Notes: generated by a model from the letters alone, not told the origin. Positions 9,938 to 19,541 are shown, counted from the first letter of the stretch. The stretch: 64,000 nt of DNA from Clostridium carboxidivorans P7 (GCF_001038625.1 NZ_CP011803.1:3472001-3536000); one strand, 5' to 3'. Numbers and translations are program-made.

Positions 9938-10193
9938 ATACAAAAACCTTTCCTTTCTAAAATTACATCTCTCAATATTGTACAATAAATGCTATATTTT
10001 TTAAATAGAAATAATTATAAATAGGTCATAAAAGATGTTAATAAAAATTAAATTTTGAATATGTTAAGGATTTTCTAAAAATTGTTCTACTCTATTCTTT
10101 ATATATTCATGCCTAACTTTCAAACTGTATTTATACATAAAATTATTGACATATGTTATCATTTGAATACATTTTAAGTAAATAAAATTTGTT

Positions 10194-10217
10194 ATAAAAA
10201 AAGCGGATTAACTCCGC
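10194..10217 (-). terminator. Terminator of the PhoH-family gene
   Basis: GCGGA (10203-10207) pairs with TCCGC (10213-10217) around TTAAC. On the minus strand the hairpin is followed by an uninterrupted T-run at 10202-10194. Confidence 0.88.
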
Positions 10218-10228
10218 CTCTTAAATTA

Positions 10229-11605
10229 TTATAATCTTTTTGAAGCCTCATATGATAGTGGTGATCTTTCACACTCATTGTAATTCATGGTAACTTGATA
10301 ACATAAATTACTACCTTTCATTTTTTCTGAAGCATAACAAAGTCCATTTGATCTTGAATCAAGGAATGGTTGATCTATTTGATCTGGGTCGCCTATTAAT
10401 ATAAGTTTTGTCCCTTCACCCACTCTTGTTATAATTGCTTTAACCTGCTTTGGTGTTAAATTTTGAGCTTCATCTACAATTACCCAATTTTTAACTATAG
10501 ATCTTCCTCTTAAATAAGCTACAGCCTCTGTAGTTATAATTCTTCTATCAAAAAGTTCCTTGATTTTATCTGCTAATTCCTTTTCGTTTTTATATCTCTG
10601 CTTTTCATTTGAATCTACTAATATTTCCAAATTGTCAAATATTGGTCTCATAAAAGGTGCTATTTTATCCTCTTCTGTCCCAGGTAAAAATCCTATATCT
10701 TCATCCATAGTAACATTTGGTCTGCACACAAGAATTCTTCTATATTGATCAGTATCACACTCCATAATCTTATGAAGCCCAACTGCTAAAGAAAATAAAG
10801 TTTTAGCTGTACCTGCTGGCCCCTTTACTATAACTAAAGGAGCTTTCTCTGCATCTGTAAACAATGCTTCCATCATAAATTTCTGCCCTACATTTCTTGG
10901 ACTAATACCCAAAAAAGTATTTTCCTTGCAATTCAAATTTACTACTTTGTCACCATTAAATCTCCCTAATGCTGTTTGCCTAGGATTTTCACTGCAGTGA
11001 ATTATAACAAATTGATTAGTATAAAAATTAGGTACAACATATTTTCCTTGTGTTTCTTCATAACATAAAACATCCTTTATTTCTATAAATTTATTATGAT
11101 AAAATTCTGATATTTTTTCACTTGAAGCATAAACATCAATTCTTCCTGTATATTGATCTTCATTTTCCGGTACTACCTTTTCATAAAAATCTTCCACATC
11201 TATACCAACAATATCTGCTTTAATCCTCTCAAAAGTATCTTTTGTAATAAGGCATACATCTTCTCCTTGTTCCTTAAGAGCTTTACAAATCTGTATTATT
11301 CGATTATCTGCCTTGTTTTTATCCCAGCATGGAGGTATTTCTGTATCATAATGGTTCATTTCTACCCTCAACTTTCCTCCTCCTGGTATATTAACTCCTT
11401 CATTAAGCTTTCCCTGCCTCCTAAGCCTATCTATAATTCTAGCTGCATGTCTAGCATTAGCACCTAAATCATTCTTTTGTTTTTTAAAACTATCCAATTC
11501 TTCTAATACTATTTCAGGTATAATTACATCATTATCCCCAAAAGTGAAAATAGCTCCTGGTGAATACAGAATAACATTTGTGTCCAAGATATAGGTTCTC
11601 TTCAA
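10229..11605 (-). CDS. PIN-PhoH family ATPase
   Basis: The 458-residue protein fuses an N-terminal PIN-type nuclease domain (residues 1-135, opening TYILDTNVIL with further conserved acidic residues) to a C-terminal PhoH ATPase (about 240-445). Walker A reads GPAGTAKT, with alanine where glycine is usual before the lysine, Walker B is WVIVDEAQNL, and LIGDPDQID follows. This is the YlaK-like architecture, suspected to be an RNA-processing or helicase-coupled nuclease. It stands alone with its own terminator. The ribosome site GGGAGGAG lies just before ATG 11605. Confidence 0.9.
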   Translation of the reverse strand: MKRTYILDTNVILYSPGAIFTFGDNDVIIPEIVLEELDSFKKQKNDLGANARHAARIIDRLRRQGKLNEGVNIPGGGKLRVEMNHYDTEIPPCWDKNKADNRIIQICKALKEQGEDVCLITKDTFERIKADIVGIDVEDFYEKVVPENEDQYTGRIDVYASSEKISEFYHNKFIEIKDVLCYEETQGKYVVPNFYTNQFVIIHCSENPRQTALGRFNGDKVVNLNCKENTFLGISPRNVGQKFMMEALFTDAEKAPLVIVKGPAGTAKTLFSLAVGLHKIMECDTDQYRRILVCRPNVTMDEDIGFLPGTEEDKIAPFMRPIFDNLEILVDSNEKQRYKNEKELADKIKELFDRRIITTEAVAYLRGRSIVKNWVIVDEAQNLTPKQVKAIITRVGEGTKLILIGDPDQIDQPFLDSRSNGLCYASEKMKGSNLCYQVTMNYNECERSPLSYEASKRL

Positions 11606-11700
11606 AATTACTCCTCCCTTCTCCCATTACTAATATTATATTCACTACATTTTATAAATGTATTAAAATTTATTAAAATACAATTTTATTGCATTAATTT

Positions 11701-11818
11701 AAATAAGCACTAGTATTTTCACTAGTGCTTACCTAAAACAAAATATATCTATAATAAGGGGTACTTATTATATTTTTAAATTTTCCTCTAAGGTTTATTT
11801 CCTTAGGACAATTATTAT
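11701..11818 (-). repeat. Dispersed structured repeat, copy 1
   Basis: On the minus strand this 118-base stretch reads as a CTAAGG/CCTTAG hairpin, an AATAAG/CTTATT hairpin, a conserved ATATATTTTGTTTTAGG block and a 3' hairpin (AAGCACTAGT/ACTAGTGCTT, 11705-11730) followed by ATTT. The order and much of the sequence recur at 19656-19770 and, more diverged, at 16086-16206. It may be a small RNA or 3' untranslated element; the final hairpin is terminator-like. No ORF is contained. The remainder of this gap holds the hairpin at 11888-11931. Confidence 0.55.
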
Positions 11819-11887
11819 TATTATATATAATAATTGTTACGATCTTGTTTAATATTTGTTATATGTTAGTGTACATTTTTTAACATT

Positions 11888-11931
11888 CTATGAATAAAAC
11901 ACCTGGAATTAACCAAGTGCTTTATTCATAG
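11888..11931 (-). terminator. Long hairpin behind the S51-like peptidase gene
   Basis: CTATGAATAAAACACCTGG (11888-11906) pairs with CCAAGTGCTTTATTCATAG (11913-11931), about 17 of 19 positions with wobble, around a 6-base loop. It lies 35 bases past the stop codon of the peptidase gene. No long T-run follows, so it may be a processing or stability hairpin as much as a terminator. Confidence 0.5.
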
Positions 11932-11965
11932 GATATTAAAGACGCATTTTATGTAAAATTAAAAA

Positions 11966-12628
11966 TTACTTACTAAATGTATATGTATCTCCTAATAATG
12001 TGGTTACATTATTATCAATAATTATTCCTCCAGTATTTTTAATTGCATACACTGTATCTGATTTTTCGCTTAGTACCTTGTTTATGTACTTCTCTTGTGT
12101 TTCTGTCCCCTCATAATGTACTTGAATATCAAAGTTGTTAATAAAATCCAGCCCCTTATTATATGAAAATGTATCATAGTCTTCATCTGGAGTAATATGA
12201 TAATCTTTTATCTGAATCATTGCACCGGCACTACTTCCAATGATTGTACCTTTAAAGTTTTCAATTTCATTTATTAAATCAAACTCCTTTAGCCTGTACA
12301 TCATTTTATCAGGTAAGCCTCCAGTGAAAAATATTATATCACTACTTCTTATTTTATCTTTTGCACTTTCTCTAGTATCTTTAAAATAGTTTATGCATTC
12401 TATATTTTTTTCACTAACTCCATAACTCGAGAACGTTTTCTCTATAACTTTATAATGCCTTCCTTTATACTTATTAAATTCACTCTGCCACTCCATATCG
12501 TTTTTTATATCTTCATCAAAAGAAAATGGAATTATTAGAACTCTATTATTAGAGTTTATATACTTTGATACCATATTTTTTGCCCATTTTTCATTGAAGT
12601 TATATAAACTAAATAACATATTTACCAT
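11966..12628 (-). CDS. Type 1 glutamine amidotransferase-like / peptidase S51 family protein
   Basis: This 220-residue cytosolic protein resembles the peptidase E (S51) branch of the class I amidotransferase fold. The nucleophile elbow reads IIGSSAGAMIQ, with serine in place of the amidotransferase cysteine, preceded by IFFTGGLPDKMMYRL. A following acidic segment (TPDEDYDTF) and VHYEGTETQEKY supply possible catalytic residues. Known relatives cleave aspartyl dipeptides or cyanophycin peptides; the substrate here is not deducible. GGGGGG lies seven bases before ATG 12628. Monocistronic. Confidence 0.75.
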   Translation of the reverse strand: MVNMLFSLYNFNEKWAKNMVSKYINSNNRVLIIPFSFDEDIKNDMEWQSEFNKYKGRHYKVIEKTFSSYGVSEKNIECINYFKDTRESAKDKIRSSDIIFFTGGLPDKMMYRLKEFDLINEIENFKGTIIGSSAGAMIQIKDYHITPDEDYDTFSYNKGLDFINNFDIQVHYEGTETQEKYINKVLSEKSDTVYAIKNTGGIIIDNNVTTLLGDTYTFSK

Positions 12629-12805
12629 TGATATTCCCCCCTGGTTTATTGAGCATGTTGTGCCATTTTTATTTAACTAATGGTTATTATATCACATTTT
12701 TTCTGTAAACTATATGAAAGATATTATATTAACAAAGGTTTCTACTGCTGCATCAAAATATCATTTACTATGATGCAGCAGCATATCTTTATAATCTTAA
12801 ATATG

Positions 12806-13795
12806 CTATTTTAAAATTTTATTCCAATCCTTTTCTCTGATCACTCCATCTGCTCCATAAACACTCCATATACCAGCTTTGACTTGCCATACCTTAACTT
12901 TTTCAACTGTATCAATATCCCATAATTCATTTTTTGGCGTTATACCTATATACCACTTTATAAACTTTGTAGCTATAGGATTAGAAGGCCACCCTTCTCC
13001 TATAGTTGGTTTCTTAGTTATCAAATTCAGAGCATTTATAAAACTGTTATCTATATTACTACCACTTGGTAAATCAACTATATATCTAAATTGTATTATA
13101 GCCTGTTTAGTTTTATTATCTATACTTCCTGTAGCATTGCTTTCTCCTGGCTCAAGGCAGCTAAGCCTCTGTAAATCATGTTGAATAGACTTAATAAAAG
13201 CATATGTCATGCTATTATCAAGAGTATTTACAACTGCTCCATCTTGAACTATTGTGACTTCATCAACAACAGTATTATTTAAATTTATTTGTTTTTCTGA
13301 ACTATTACTTAACAGTTGATTTAGGAGCTTTAATAATTTACTAGAATAGCTTTTATCACTAGCCCAAACACCACTACCTAAATTTTCAATGTTAGGTGCT
13401 ATACCTCTTATTACATATTTAAATCTTGGATCTATCAGTATTTCATTTTTAGGCAGAGGATTAGTAGTGCAATAAGCATATAAGTGCTGTACGTGACATT
13501 TTACTCCTTCATCCTCTGTAGTAAAAATTAATGCTTGTCTTCTGCCATTATTGTCCAGAGCACCTAATCCAGCATAATTGTGCATATCTAAAGTAGTAAT
13601 TGAAGTATCTGAATACCTTAAATAATTTGTTTCCAAACACATTTGAACCCAAATACATTCAAGTCTTATGCCATAAATATCACAATACTTTCTATAAATA
13701 TTTGCTAAATATGGTGCATTAGAATTTTGCTTTCTGAGAAAATTTTCACATTGTTTTGGTGTTATGAGCGATTTTCCCATTATTGGTGTATTCAT
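12806..13795 (-). CDS. Glucosaminidase-type cell-wall hydrolase with peptidoglycan-binding-like region
   Basis: The 329-residue protein has an N-terminal glucosaminidase-like domain (residues 8-160). It contains WVQMCLETNYLRY, whose glutamate sits where the catalytic acid is expected, then MHNYAGLGALDNN and GVKCHVQHLYAY. A peptidoglycan-binding-like repeat follows (about 200-260, QHDLQRLSCL ... TKQAIIQF), then a further C-terminal segment ending DGVIREKDW. No signal peptide is visible, as in some phage-type or spore-associated lysins. The start is ATG 13795 with GGGAGATG upstream; the longer reading to 13837 has no ribosome site. Confidence 0.75.
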   Translation of the reverse strand: MNTPIMGKSLITPKQCENFLRKQNSNAPYLANIYRKYCDIYGIRLECIWVQMCLETNYLRYSDTSITTLDMHNYAGLGALDNNGRRQALIFTTEDEGVKCHVQHLYAYCTTNPLPKNEILIDPRFKYVIRGIAPNIENLGSGVWASDKSYSSKLLKLLNQLLSNSSEKQINLNNTVVDEVTIVQDGAVVNTLDNSMTYAFIKSIQHDLQRLSCLEPGESNATGSIDNKTKQAIIQFRYIVDLPSGSNIDNSFINALNLITKKPTIGEGWPSNPIATKFIKWYIGITPKNELWDIDTVEKVKVWQVKAGIWSVYGADGVIREKDWNKILK

Positions 13796-13979
13796 AAAAA
13801 CATCTCCCTTGTTAGTTTTTGTCATTTGCTGATACATATCTGATATATACTATTTGATTTTCAATCAATTTGTGCATAATTATATTATTGTTAACTTTTT
13901 TAATTTAGGTTACCAAAATAGTATTTCTGCATATATGTATGTAATAATTATTATTAATATAAAAGTGGAGAATGAAGAT

Positions 13980-14144
13980 ATGGAGATATGTGTAGTATTT
14001 AATACTTGGGGAAAAGAACCATTTATTATTAAACGCTTTAACAGTGAATATGAAGCTATTAAAAATATAATAGCCAAAGGATTTGATGTTTTTGCCCACA
14101 ATACAGATGGTATAAGATTTATAATACAGACTTTTAAATACTAA
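13980..14144 (+). CDS. Small protein of unknown function
   Basis: This 54-residue protein opens MEICVVFNTWGKEPF and ends RFIIQTFKY, with an intervening helical EYEAIKNIIAKGFDVF segment. AGTGGAG nine bases upstream supports ATG 13980. The open frame continues upstream to 13854, but that part is low-complexity and lacks a ribosome site. Divergent from the glucosaminidase gene. No domain is recognised. Confidence 0.5.
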   Translation: MEICVVFNTWGKEPFIIKRFNSEYEAIKNIIAKGFDVFAHNTDGIRFIIQTFKY

Positions 14145-14201
14145 CTAATATATTTTAACTAAGCAAAATGCAGTATTTTTGTAACTATCATGGCATCCTA
14201 A

Positions 14202-14230
14202 AACCCATATATTTTAGAAATATATGGGTT
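14202..14230. terminator. Hairpin between the small gene and a chemoreceptor gene
   Basis: AACCCATATATTT pairs with AATATATGGGTT around a short loop. On the minus strand TTTT follows. It lies between two converging genes and probably ends one or both transcripts. The rest of the 272-base gap shows nothing further. Confidence 0.55.
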
Positions 14231-14416
14231 AATGCTGCAATTTGAGGGTTATATTTCTTTATATTAAATACCACCTAATTTTACGAATTAAGCTGATATA
14301 AGTTCTATAGACTTTTCAAAAATAATGCCACATCATTCAAAATATAGGCCTTATACTTTTCATACAAAAATCAATCTTCATTAAATTTAACCCATTGTGT
14401 TCTATAGGTCACATCC

Positions 14417-15253
14417 TTAAATTTTTTTAGCTAGTTCTTTCAATATTTCAGCAGTTGAAGATAATTCTTGAATAGATGAAGTTATTTCCTCTATTGCACT
14501 ACTTGCTGCTTCAAAATTTGAATTTGATTTATTTATACTACTAGTAACAAGTTCCATTGAGCCAGTAATTTCTTTTAAAACAGAATTAATCTTTTTAACT
14601 GATTCACTACTTGATTTAGATAATTTCCTTATTTCTTGTGCAACTACACTAAAACCTTTTCCACTATCTCCTGCTCTTGAAGCCTCAATAGCTGCATTTA
14701 GTCCCAAAAGATTAGTCTGACTGGAAACACCTTGTATAAATTTCAAAATTTCATTAGTGTCTTCAACATTATTATTAGCCTTATTCAGTGCATTATAAGT
14801 ATCAGAATTTGAATCAACTATTTTTTGGATTTCTCCGCAAATATCATTGCTTGCCAAAGACATTTTTTTTAGAGAACTTGATACGTTTTCAGAAAGAGTT
14901 AGTACTTTATCCATATTTTCAAGACTTTCTGCTGCTAATAAAAGACCAATCACATTATTATTGTTATCTTTAATTGGAATCGAATAAGATCTAAAAGGTA
15001 CTCCATATAATTCTTTAGGAAGAATTTCTACTACTGGTTTTCCAGACTTTAACGCCTTTCCTGGAGCACCTGCTTTAGGTGTTGGCTCTCCCTCTTTACT
15101 ACGTAAACTTAATTTATCGCTACAAAGTATTTTCAAAATTTTTTCTGTATCAGTAATATAAATAGTTACATGATGATCAAAAAGTATATCTATGTATTGT
15201 AGTGATTCATTTAAAGAGTCAAATATTGTATTTTCAACAATTGGCGGTAACAT
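14417..15253 (-). CDS. Soluble chemotaxis-type signalling protein
   Basis: This 278-residue protein has no transmembrane segment. Residues 1-115 form a PAS/GAF-like sensor region ([20 protein letters not shown], then [20 protein letters not shown]). Residues 120-278 form a shortened methyl-accepting signalling coiled coil with the conserved tip [20 protein letters not shown]. It would report a cytoplasmic signal to the chemosensory array or to a separate pathway. No cheA or cheW is nearby. ATG 15253 follows GGGGAGGAA. Confidence 0.82.
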   Translation of the reverse strand: MLPPIVENTIFDSLNESLQYIDILFDHHVTIYITDTEKILKILCSDKLSLRSKEGEPTPKAGAPGKALKSGKPVVEILPKELYGVPFRSYSIPIKDNNNNVIGLLLAAESLENMDKVLTLSENVSSSLKKMSLASNDICGEIQKIVDSNSDTYNALNKANNNVEDTNEILKFIQGVSSQTNLLGLNAAIEASRAGDSGKGFSVVAQEIRKLSKSSSESVKKINSVLKEITGSMELVTSSINKSNSNFEAASSAIEEITSSIQELSSTAEILKELAKKI

Positions 15254-15401
15254 ATTTTTTCCTCCCCTGTAATTTATTATAAATACAATATATATTATAC
15301 AACTTATACCTATAAATTAAAATATTTACTAATATTAGCATATTAGAATGCATGGATATCTGTTTTAAATTCAACCTCTACTATAACTAACCCAAATAAA
15401 T

Positions 15402-15427
15402 AAGCATCAGTATTTCTACAAATGCTT
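15402..15427 (-). terminator. Terminator of the Spo0E-like gene
   Basis: On the minus strand AAGCAT, GTA, a loop, TAC and ATGCTT form a hairpin followed by ATTTATTT, about 55 bases past the Spo0E-like stop codon. Its sequence resembles the 3' hairpins of the dispersed repeat family in this region. Confidence 0.65.
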
Positions 15428-15483
15428 ATCTAATATAAATAATATTTTGTTTTTTAGAATACTTCAAATTCCCTATATATAGT

Positions 15484-15672
15484 TTAAGCAACTTGTACAT
15501 TTTTATTATGTATAAGTTTATTGTAGTCATTTAATAAGGAATCGAGCCTTTGACTTATTTCAACCATTTCATCATCGGTTAGGCTTACTCCTCTTTCAAT
15601 AATAACATACATACATCTTCTCATATTGTCAATTTCAGTAAGCAAACATTCACACTTTTCCATATTTTTCAT
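15484..15672 (-). CDS. Spo0E-like sporulation regulatory aspartyl-phosphate phosphatase
   Basis: The 62-residue protein matches the Spo0E family in length and layout: helix one with IDNMRRCMYVIIERG, then LTDDEMVEISQRLDSLLNDY, where the SQxLD core carries the aspartate implicated in catalysis. In the family these dephosphorylate Spo0A~P and delay sporulation. ATG 15672 is preceded by GGGAGGTG. A single gene with its own terminator. Confidence 0.85.
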   Translation of the reverse strand: MKNMEKCECLLTEIDNMRRCMYVIIERGVSLTDDEMVEISQRLDSLLNDYNKLIHNKNVQVA

Positions 15673-15789
15673 GGCTACACCTCCCTATATAATCTTTCCA
15701 TTTTATGATAATCTTTCTATTTTTATTATATTCCCTATTTTCTAAACTTTCAATTATTTGCTGTCTTATTTTTTATATTTTTATACAAA

Positions 15790-15815
15790 AGAGCACTCTG
15801 CCTACAGAGTGCTCT
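15790..15815 (-). terminator. Terminator of the 69-residue protein gene
   Basis: AGAGCACTCTG pairs perfectly with CAGAGTGCTCT around a 4-base loop, followed on the minus strand by TTTTG. Confidence 0.85.
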
Positions 15816-15854
15816 ATAACATTAACCATATTAAACTGTAATTATACTTTATAT

Positions 15855-16064
15855 CTAATTTTTCATATTAACGTTTTTTCTGTACTTATCTTTTTTGCTT
15901 TCTTCTATAACTTTTATATTATTATTCTTTGTAGCTACATATAAATAACATGGATTCTTTACACAAAATATATGTGATATTCCTACTGTTACATACTCCA
16001 CTACTCCATATAACCCTTTCCATTCATTTTCATCTTGTATTTGTACTATATCTCCAACTTTCAT
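15855..16064 (-). CDS. Small SH3/KOW-like protein of unknown function
   Basis: The 69-residue protein starts MKVGDIVQIQDENEW and continues GLYGVVEYVTVGISHIF, a pattern of short strands typical of small SH3- or KOW-like barrels, followed by a basic tail. GAGGTG precedes ATG 16064 by six bases and a strong terminator follows. Copy 3 of the dispersed repeat ends 21 bases upstream of its start and could form part of its leader. Function unknown. Confidence 0.6.
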   Translation of the reverse strand: MKVGDIVQIQDENEWKGLYGVVEYVTVGISHIFCVKNPCYLYVATKNNNIKVIEESKKDKYRKNVNMKN

Positions 16065-16085
16065 ATGTTACACCTCTTCTAATTT

Positions 16086-16206
16086 AAATAAGCATCAGCA
16101 ATATTTTTAATCATTTTCACCAAAAAAACAAAATATATTCATTTGTTAAAGGAATGCTTATTATATTTTCTGGTTTTGTACCAATATTTATCTCCTTGGA
16201 ATAAAT
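16086..16206 (-). repeat. Dispersed structured repeat, copy 3 (diverged)
   Basis: On the minus strand it shares the AAAATATAATAAG block, the ATATATTTTGTTTT block, GGTGAAAAT and the terminal TGCTTATTT with the copies at 11701 and 19656. Here the terminal ATGCTTATT can pair with an internal AATAAGCAT. It lies just upstream of the 69-residue gene. The remaining 16207-16530 holds AT-rich sequence with nothing I can support. Confidence 0.45.
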
Positions 16207-16533
16207 ATTAGTATATACTTTTAAAATATTTTGTGAATAAATCATTTTTAGCTAACCTAGTATTTATTTTTATACTACATTGAATAATGAAGAAAACCTT
16301 TAAAAAACACAGTTTAATATGACAAATTTCTACACTTTATTGCAATTTTATTTTAAACAAAAATAAACAAGTTTTCAATAGAAAACTCATTAAATAAATT
16401 ATTAGAGTATGAATTTTTTCAAATATATTCCTATAATGAGTACTTTTTATACCAAAAGAATTGTAAATTGATTCCGTGCCTTTACTATTTAATGAATATT
16501 ACCAGTTATAACTAGCATTATTCATTATACAAT

Positions 16534-16567
16534 TAAAAGAGCTTAAATAAATATCCAAGCTCTTTTA
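16534..16567 (-). terminator. Terminator of the leucine-rich repeat protein gene
   Basis: AAAAGAGCTT pairs with AAGCTCTTTT around a 12-base loop, about 65 bases past the stop codon. The minus strand continues TTTTAATTG. Confidence 0.75.
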
Positions 16568-16631
16568 GTACTTGTATTCAATTTTTATATTGCAATCATA
16601 AAATCTTTAAAGACTGTATAATATAATTAAC

Positions 16632-17501
16632 CTAGTTGATTGTAACCTTAGGTAGAGCATTTTTTAAAGATTGCACATTATCGTTACTTAATTGGTTACC
16701 TCCTATATAAAGTTCTTGTAAATTAGTTAATCCCCTTAATGAGCTTGTATCACTTATTAGATTATTAGCTAAATTAAGCTTTTTTAAGTTAGTTAAATTT
16801 TTTAATGCTCCTATATCATTTATTTGATTACAATCTAAGTTAAGTTCTTCCAACCTAGTCAAACTCTTCAGTAAACTTATATCACTTATATTAGTAGTAG
16901 ATAAACTAAGATATTTCAAATTGGTCAAATTTTCTATTCCACTAAGATCCTGTATAGAATAATTATCAGCATAAAGCATTATTATCTTTTCAACATCACC
17001 TTTATAAATATCTCCTGTTGGTTTATGCACTACTGCTCTAATCCTGCTTTCTAAAGCTTTACTTTTAAAATTTACTACACTAGTATCAGTATTTCCAATA
17101 ACATTTAAATTATCCTTTGTCACTTTTGTAGTAGCAATGGATGTTGTTGCAGTATTAGTATTTTCTAAAAATCCTGTAAAATCAAAAGTTTTGCCTTCCG
17201 TTACTTTGAGCACTGCTTCTTCATTTATAACTGATGTAGATACATATACTTTTCTCACATCATCATAGTATGCTGCAACTGATACTTTATTTTTTATAAA
17301 ATTTTCATATAAAGCTCCATTATCAGTATCTCCTAATACTGAAGCTGATGCTGATGATTTTAAATCTGTATAGTTGTATTCATAATACTTACCATCTTTT
17401 CCCGTTATAATCACAGAACTTGCCTTAGCACTAACTATCGAAGTTGATAATGCTAAAGTCAGTATTGTTATTAATAAAATCACTAATTTTTTTTTCATCA
17501 T
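16632..17501 (-). CDS. Secreted leucine-rich repeat protein
   Basis: The 289-residue protein has a signal peptide (residues 1-26, ending SIVSAKA). An N-terminal module of about 95 residues, containing GKDGKYYEYNYTDLKSSA and YYDDVRKVYV, is shared with the SGNH-hydrolase protein at 17840. A linker follows, then four to five leucine-rich repeats (about 190-285) of the LTNLKxLxLxxNxISD type. Such repeats bind proteins and here point outward from the cell; no anchor motif is visible. GGGGG precedes ATG 17501. Confidence 0.85.
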   Translation of the reverse strand: MMKKKLVILLITILTLALSTSIVSAKASSVIITGKDGKYYEYNYTDLKSSASASVLGDTDNGALYENFIKNKVSVAAYYDDVRKVYVSTSVINEEAVLKVTEGKTFDFTGFLENTNTATTSIATTKVTKDNLNVIGNTDTSVVNFKSKALESRIRAVVHKPTGDIYKGDVEKIIMLYADNYSIQDLSGIENLTNLKYLSLSTTNISDISLLKSLTRLEELNLDCNQINDIGALKNLTNLKKLNLANNLISDTSSLRGLTNLQELYIGGNQLSNDNVQSLKNALPKVTIN

Positions 17502-17694
17502 TTTAAAAATCCCCCTAGTCTTGTTTAACTTTCATGTTTTTACTATATCTAAAACTAATATTCTACACATTTCCCATAAATCCTCTATATATCATAAATA
17601 TTTATCAAAATACCTATAACTATATTCGCTTTAGCATATGTAATTGAATAACCTCAATAGAATACATTAACTATATTTCAGGTATTCCAGCAAA

Positions 17695-17726
17695 AAAAGT
17701 ACTAACTATTTTCAATTAGTACTTTT
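17695..17726 (-). terminator. Terminator of the SGNH-hydrolase gene
   Basis: AAAAGTACTAA pairs with TTAGTACTTTT around a 10-base loop, about 110 bases beyond the stop codon; the minus strand continues with a run of T. The rest of the 338-base gap shows no other feature. Confidence 0.75.
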
Positions 17727-17839
17727 CATACAAATTTTTATTTACTTCTCAAAAGTATAATTCACCCTAATATCTAAGGTCCCTTGATATATATTTGTAC
17801 TTACCATTATACTTATATATATCTATTAGATCTAATTAA

Positions 17840-19165
17840 TTATTTCAATCCACCTAAAGAGTCTACTTTAATTAAATTCCAAAAATCTTCACTAATAATT
17901 CTATATCCTTCAATAGTTGGATGTATGTCACCAGGAAGATATTGTTTTAAATTACTATTCATAGATTCATATGTATCAACATAAACAGGTGGTACTGCTG
18001 TGTCTTTAAAACTATCTACTACATTTTTAACGGAGCTATTAAATCCTGTTAAAAGCTGTAAAAATACTGTTTCCTGCTGTGTTGATAAATTTGGTAATGC
18101 ATTGTAATAACCCATAATATAAATTTTTGCATTAGGGTTAATAGTTTTTATTGACTGAATTATAGCAGAAATTTTTCCGCTTACTGTTCCTATTTGTGTA
18201 GGAAAATCAACATTCTGTCCACTTAAATAAGCTCTAAGCAAAGACAATAAATCATTTGCACCAATGTCTATAGTTACAATTTCAGCATTATTAATAGAAT
18301 TAATTACCTGAGTATCTTTAAGCTGACTTAAAACATCTGCTGTTGTGTATCCTGATACACCATATTTACTGTAACTTTTCAAAAGGCCTTTATTAGCTAA
18401 ATTGCCTGCAATAATATCTGTATAACCATATCCGCTTGTTATATTATATGGTGTCTGACCTGATGCCAGTGAATCACCTAAAGATACATAATCAAGTTTT
18501 TGAAGCGAAGAGGAATTAGCGTTTACAGCTAAAATTAATACAACATTACCCTTATATCCATAAACTGTACCATTAAAAATAAATGTACCTGATTGACTTG
18601 TATCTGCTTGCTTATCCCATGTAACAGTTACATTTTTTATACTTCCATCACTCATAATAGCTTGTACTGTACTAGGTAAGCTATAATTACTTCCTTGTCC
18701 TGTGATTGCGGTTGTATTACTTATGCTGGCAATTGTATCAGCATTACCAACAACTATATTACCACGAGAAGTTGTTGTAACCTGAATAGGATTTAAATTT
18801 ATTGTTGGTGTAGATGGATTCTCTAAAAAGCTATTCAAATCAAATTTTTGTCCTGAAGTTATTAAGCTAACTGCAACTTTAGATGCTGTATTAAAATCTA
18901 CATAAGATTTTCTAACATCATCATAATAAGCACTTATGGCACTCTTTCTTGTTAAAAAATCATTGTATAATTTACCACCTAAATCTCCTGCACCATTTAA
19001 TTCATACGCCATTGCAGATGTCTTTAAGTCAGAATAATTATATTCATACACCTTTCCATCTGTTCCAATAACATCAATTGCACTAGCCTTTGCAAATACA
19101 TTGCTAGAAAATAATAAGCTTGTACCTAGGATAGCACCCATTACTAATAACTTAATTTTTTTCAT
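17840..19165 (-). CDS. Secreted SGNH/GDSL hydrolase with Ig-like domain and shared N-terminal module
   Basis: The 441-residue exported protein has a signal peptide (1-26, ending NVFAKA), the same N-terminal module as the leucine-rich protein (GTDGKVYEYNYSDLKTSA, YYDDVRKSYV), and a bacterial Ig-like domain (about 150-225, with VTVTWDKQADTSQSGTF). A C-terminal SGNH hydrolase follows (about 228-435) with VSLGDSLASG, DIGANDLL and DIHPTIEGY, giving the serine, Gly-Asn and Asp-His catalytic blocks. It probably de-esterifies a surface or environmental polymer. ATG 19165 follows GAGGAGG by six bases; an in-frame ATG 15 bases upstream lies in that site. Confidence 0.9.
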   Translation of the reverse strand: MKKIKLLVMGAILGTSLLFSSNVFAKASAIDVIGTDGKVYEYNYSDLKTSAMAYELNGAGDLGGKLYNDFLTRKSAISAYYDDVRKSYVDFNTASKVAVSLITSGQKFDLNSFLENPSTPTINLNPIQVTTTSRGNIVVGNADTIASISNTTAITGQGSNYSLPSTVQAIMSDGSIKNVTVTWDKQADTSQSGTFIFNGTVYGYKGNVVLILAVNANSSSLQKLDYVSLGDSLASGQTPYNITSGYGYTDIIAGNLANKGLLKSYSKYGVSGYTTADVLSQLKDTQVINSINNAEIVTIDIGANDLLSLLRAYLSGQNVDFPTQIGTVSGKISAIIQSIKTINPNAKIYIMGYYNALPNLSTQQETVFLQLLTGFNSSVKNVVDSFKDTAVPPVYVDTYESMNSNLKQYLPGDIHPTIEGYRIISEDFWNLIKVDSLGGLK

Positions 19166-19399
19166 TATATTCCTCCTCATATCCTTGTGGTTTTATAAAA
19201 GTACATTTTTATATATAATTCTATAAAATTGTCTTTAAATCCTTTTATTAAATTTAATTATTTAGTGAAAATTTCAAATTATTGCAGCATGATTATTAAA
19301 CCTATAAATTCAAACCACATAAAAGACTTAAATTTATTAATTGTAGCAATATTAAAATGGTGACAATTAAAATAGTTATTTTTAAGTATTTTATAAATA

Positions 19400-19428
19400 G
19401 AAATAAGCATCAGTATTTCACTAATGCT
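19400..19428 (-). terminator. Repeat-type terminator hairpin
   Basis: On the minus strand AAGCATTAGTG, a loop and CACTGATGCTT-like bases form a hairpin followed by ATTTC, directly behind the 31-residue hydrophobic ORF. It resembles the 3' hairpins of the dispersed repeats. Confidence 0.5.
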
Positions 19429-19445
19429 TTAATAATCAAATTATT

Positions 19446-19541
19446 TTATTTAATGTTAACGCCCTTTCTTTTATTAGCTTTAGATAATAATACTACTGAT
19501 GTTAAAAAAATTATCTCTATTCCTAATATTATAAGATTCAT
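19446..19541 (-). CDS. Putative 31-residue hydrophobic peptide
   Basis: This short ORF starts at ATG 19541 with AAAGGAG eight bases upstream. It encodes a single membrane-spanning stretch (LIILGIEIIFLTSVVLL) followed by a basic tail (SKANKRKGVNIK), and a terminator-like hairpin lies just behind it. Size, topology and own terminator match type I toxin-like or small regulatory membrane peptides. No antisense RNA can be proven. It falls below usual gene-calling limits. Confidence 0.45.
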   Translation of the reverse strand: MNLIILGIEIIFLTSVVLLSKANKRKGVNIK

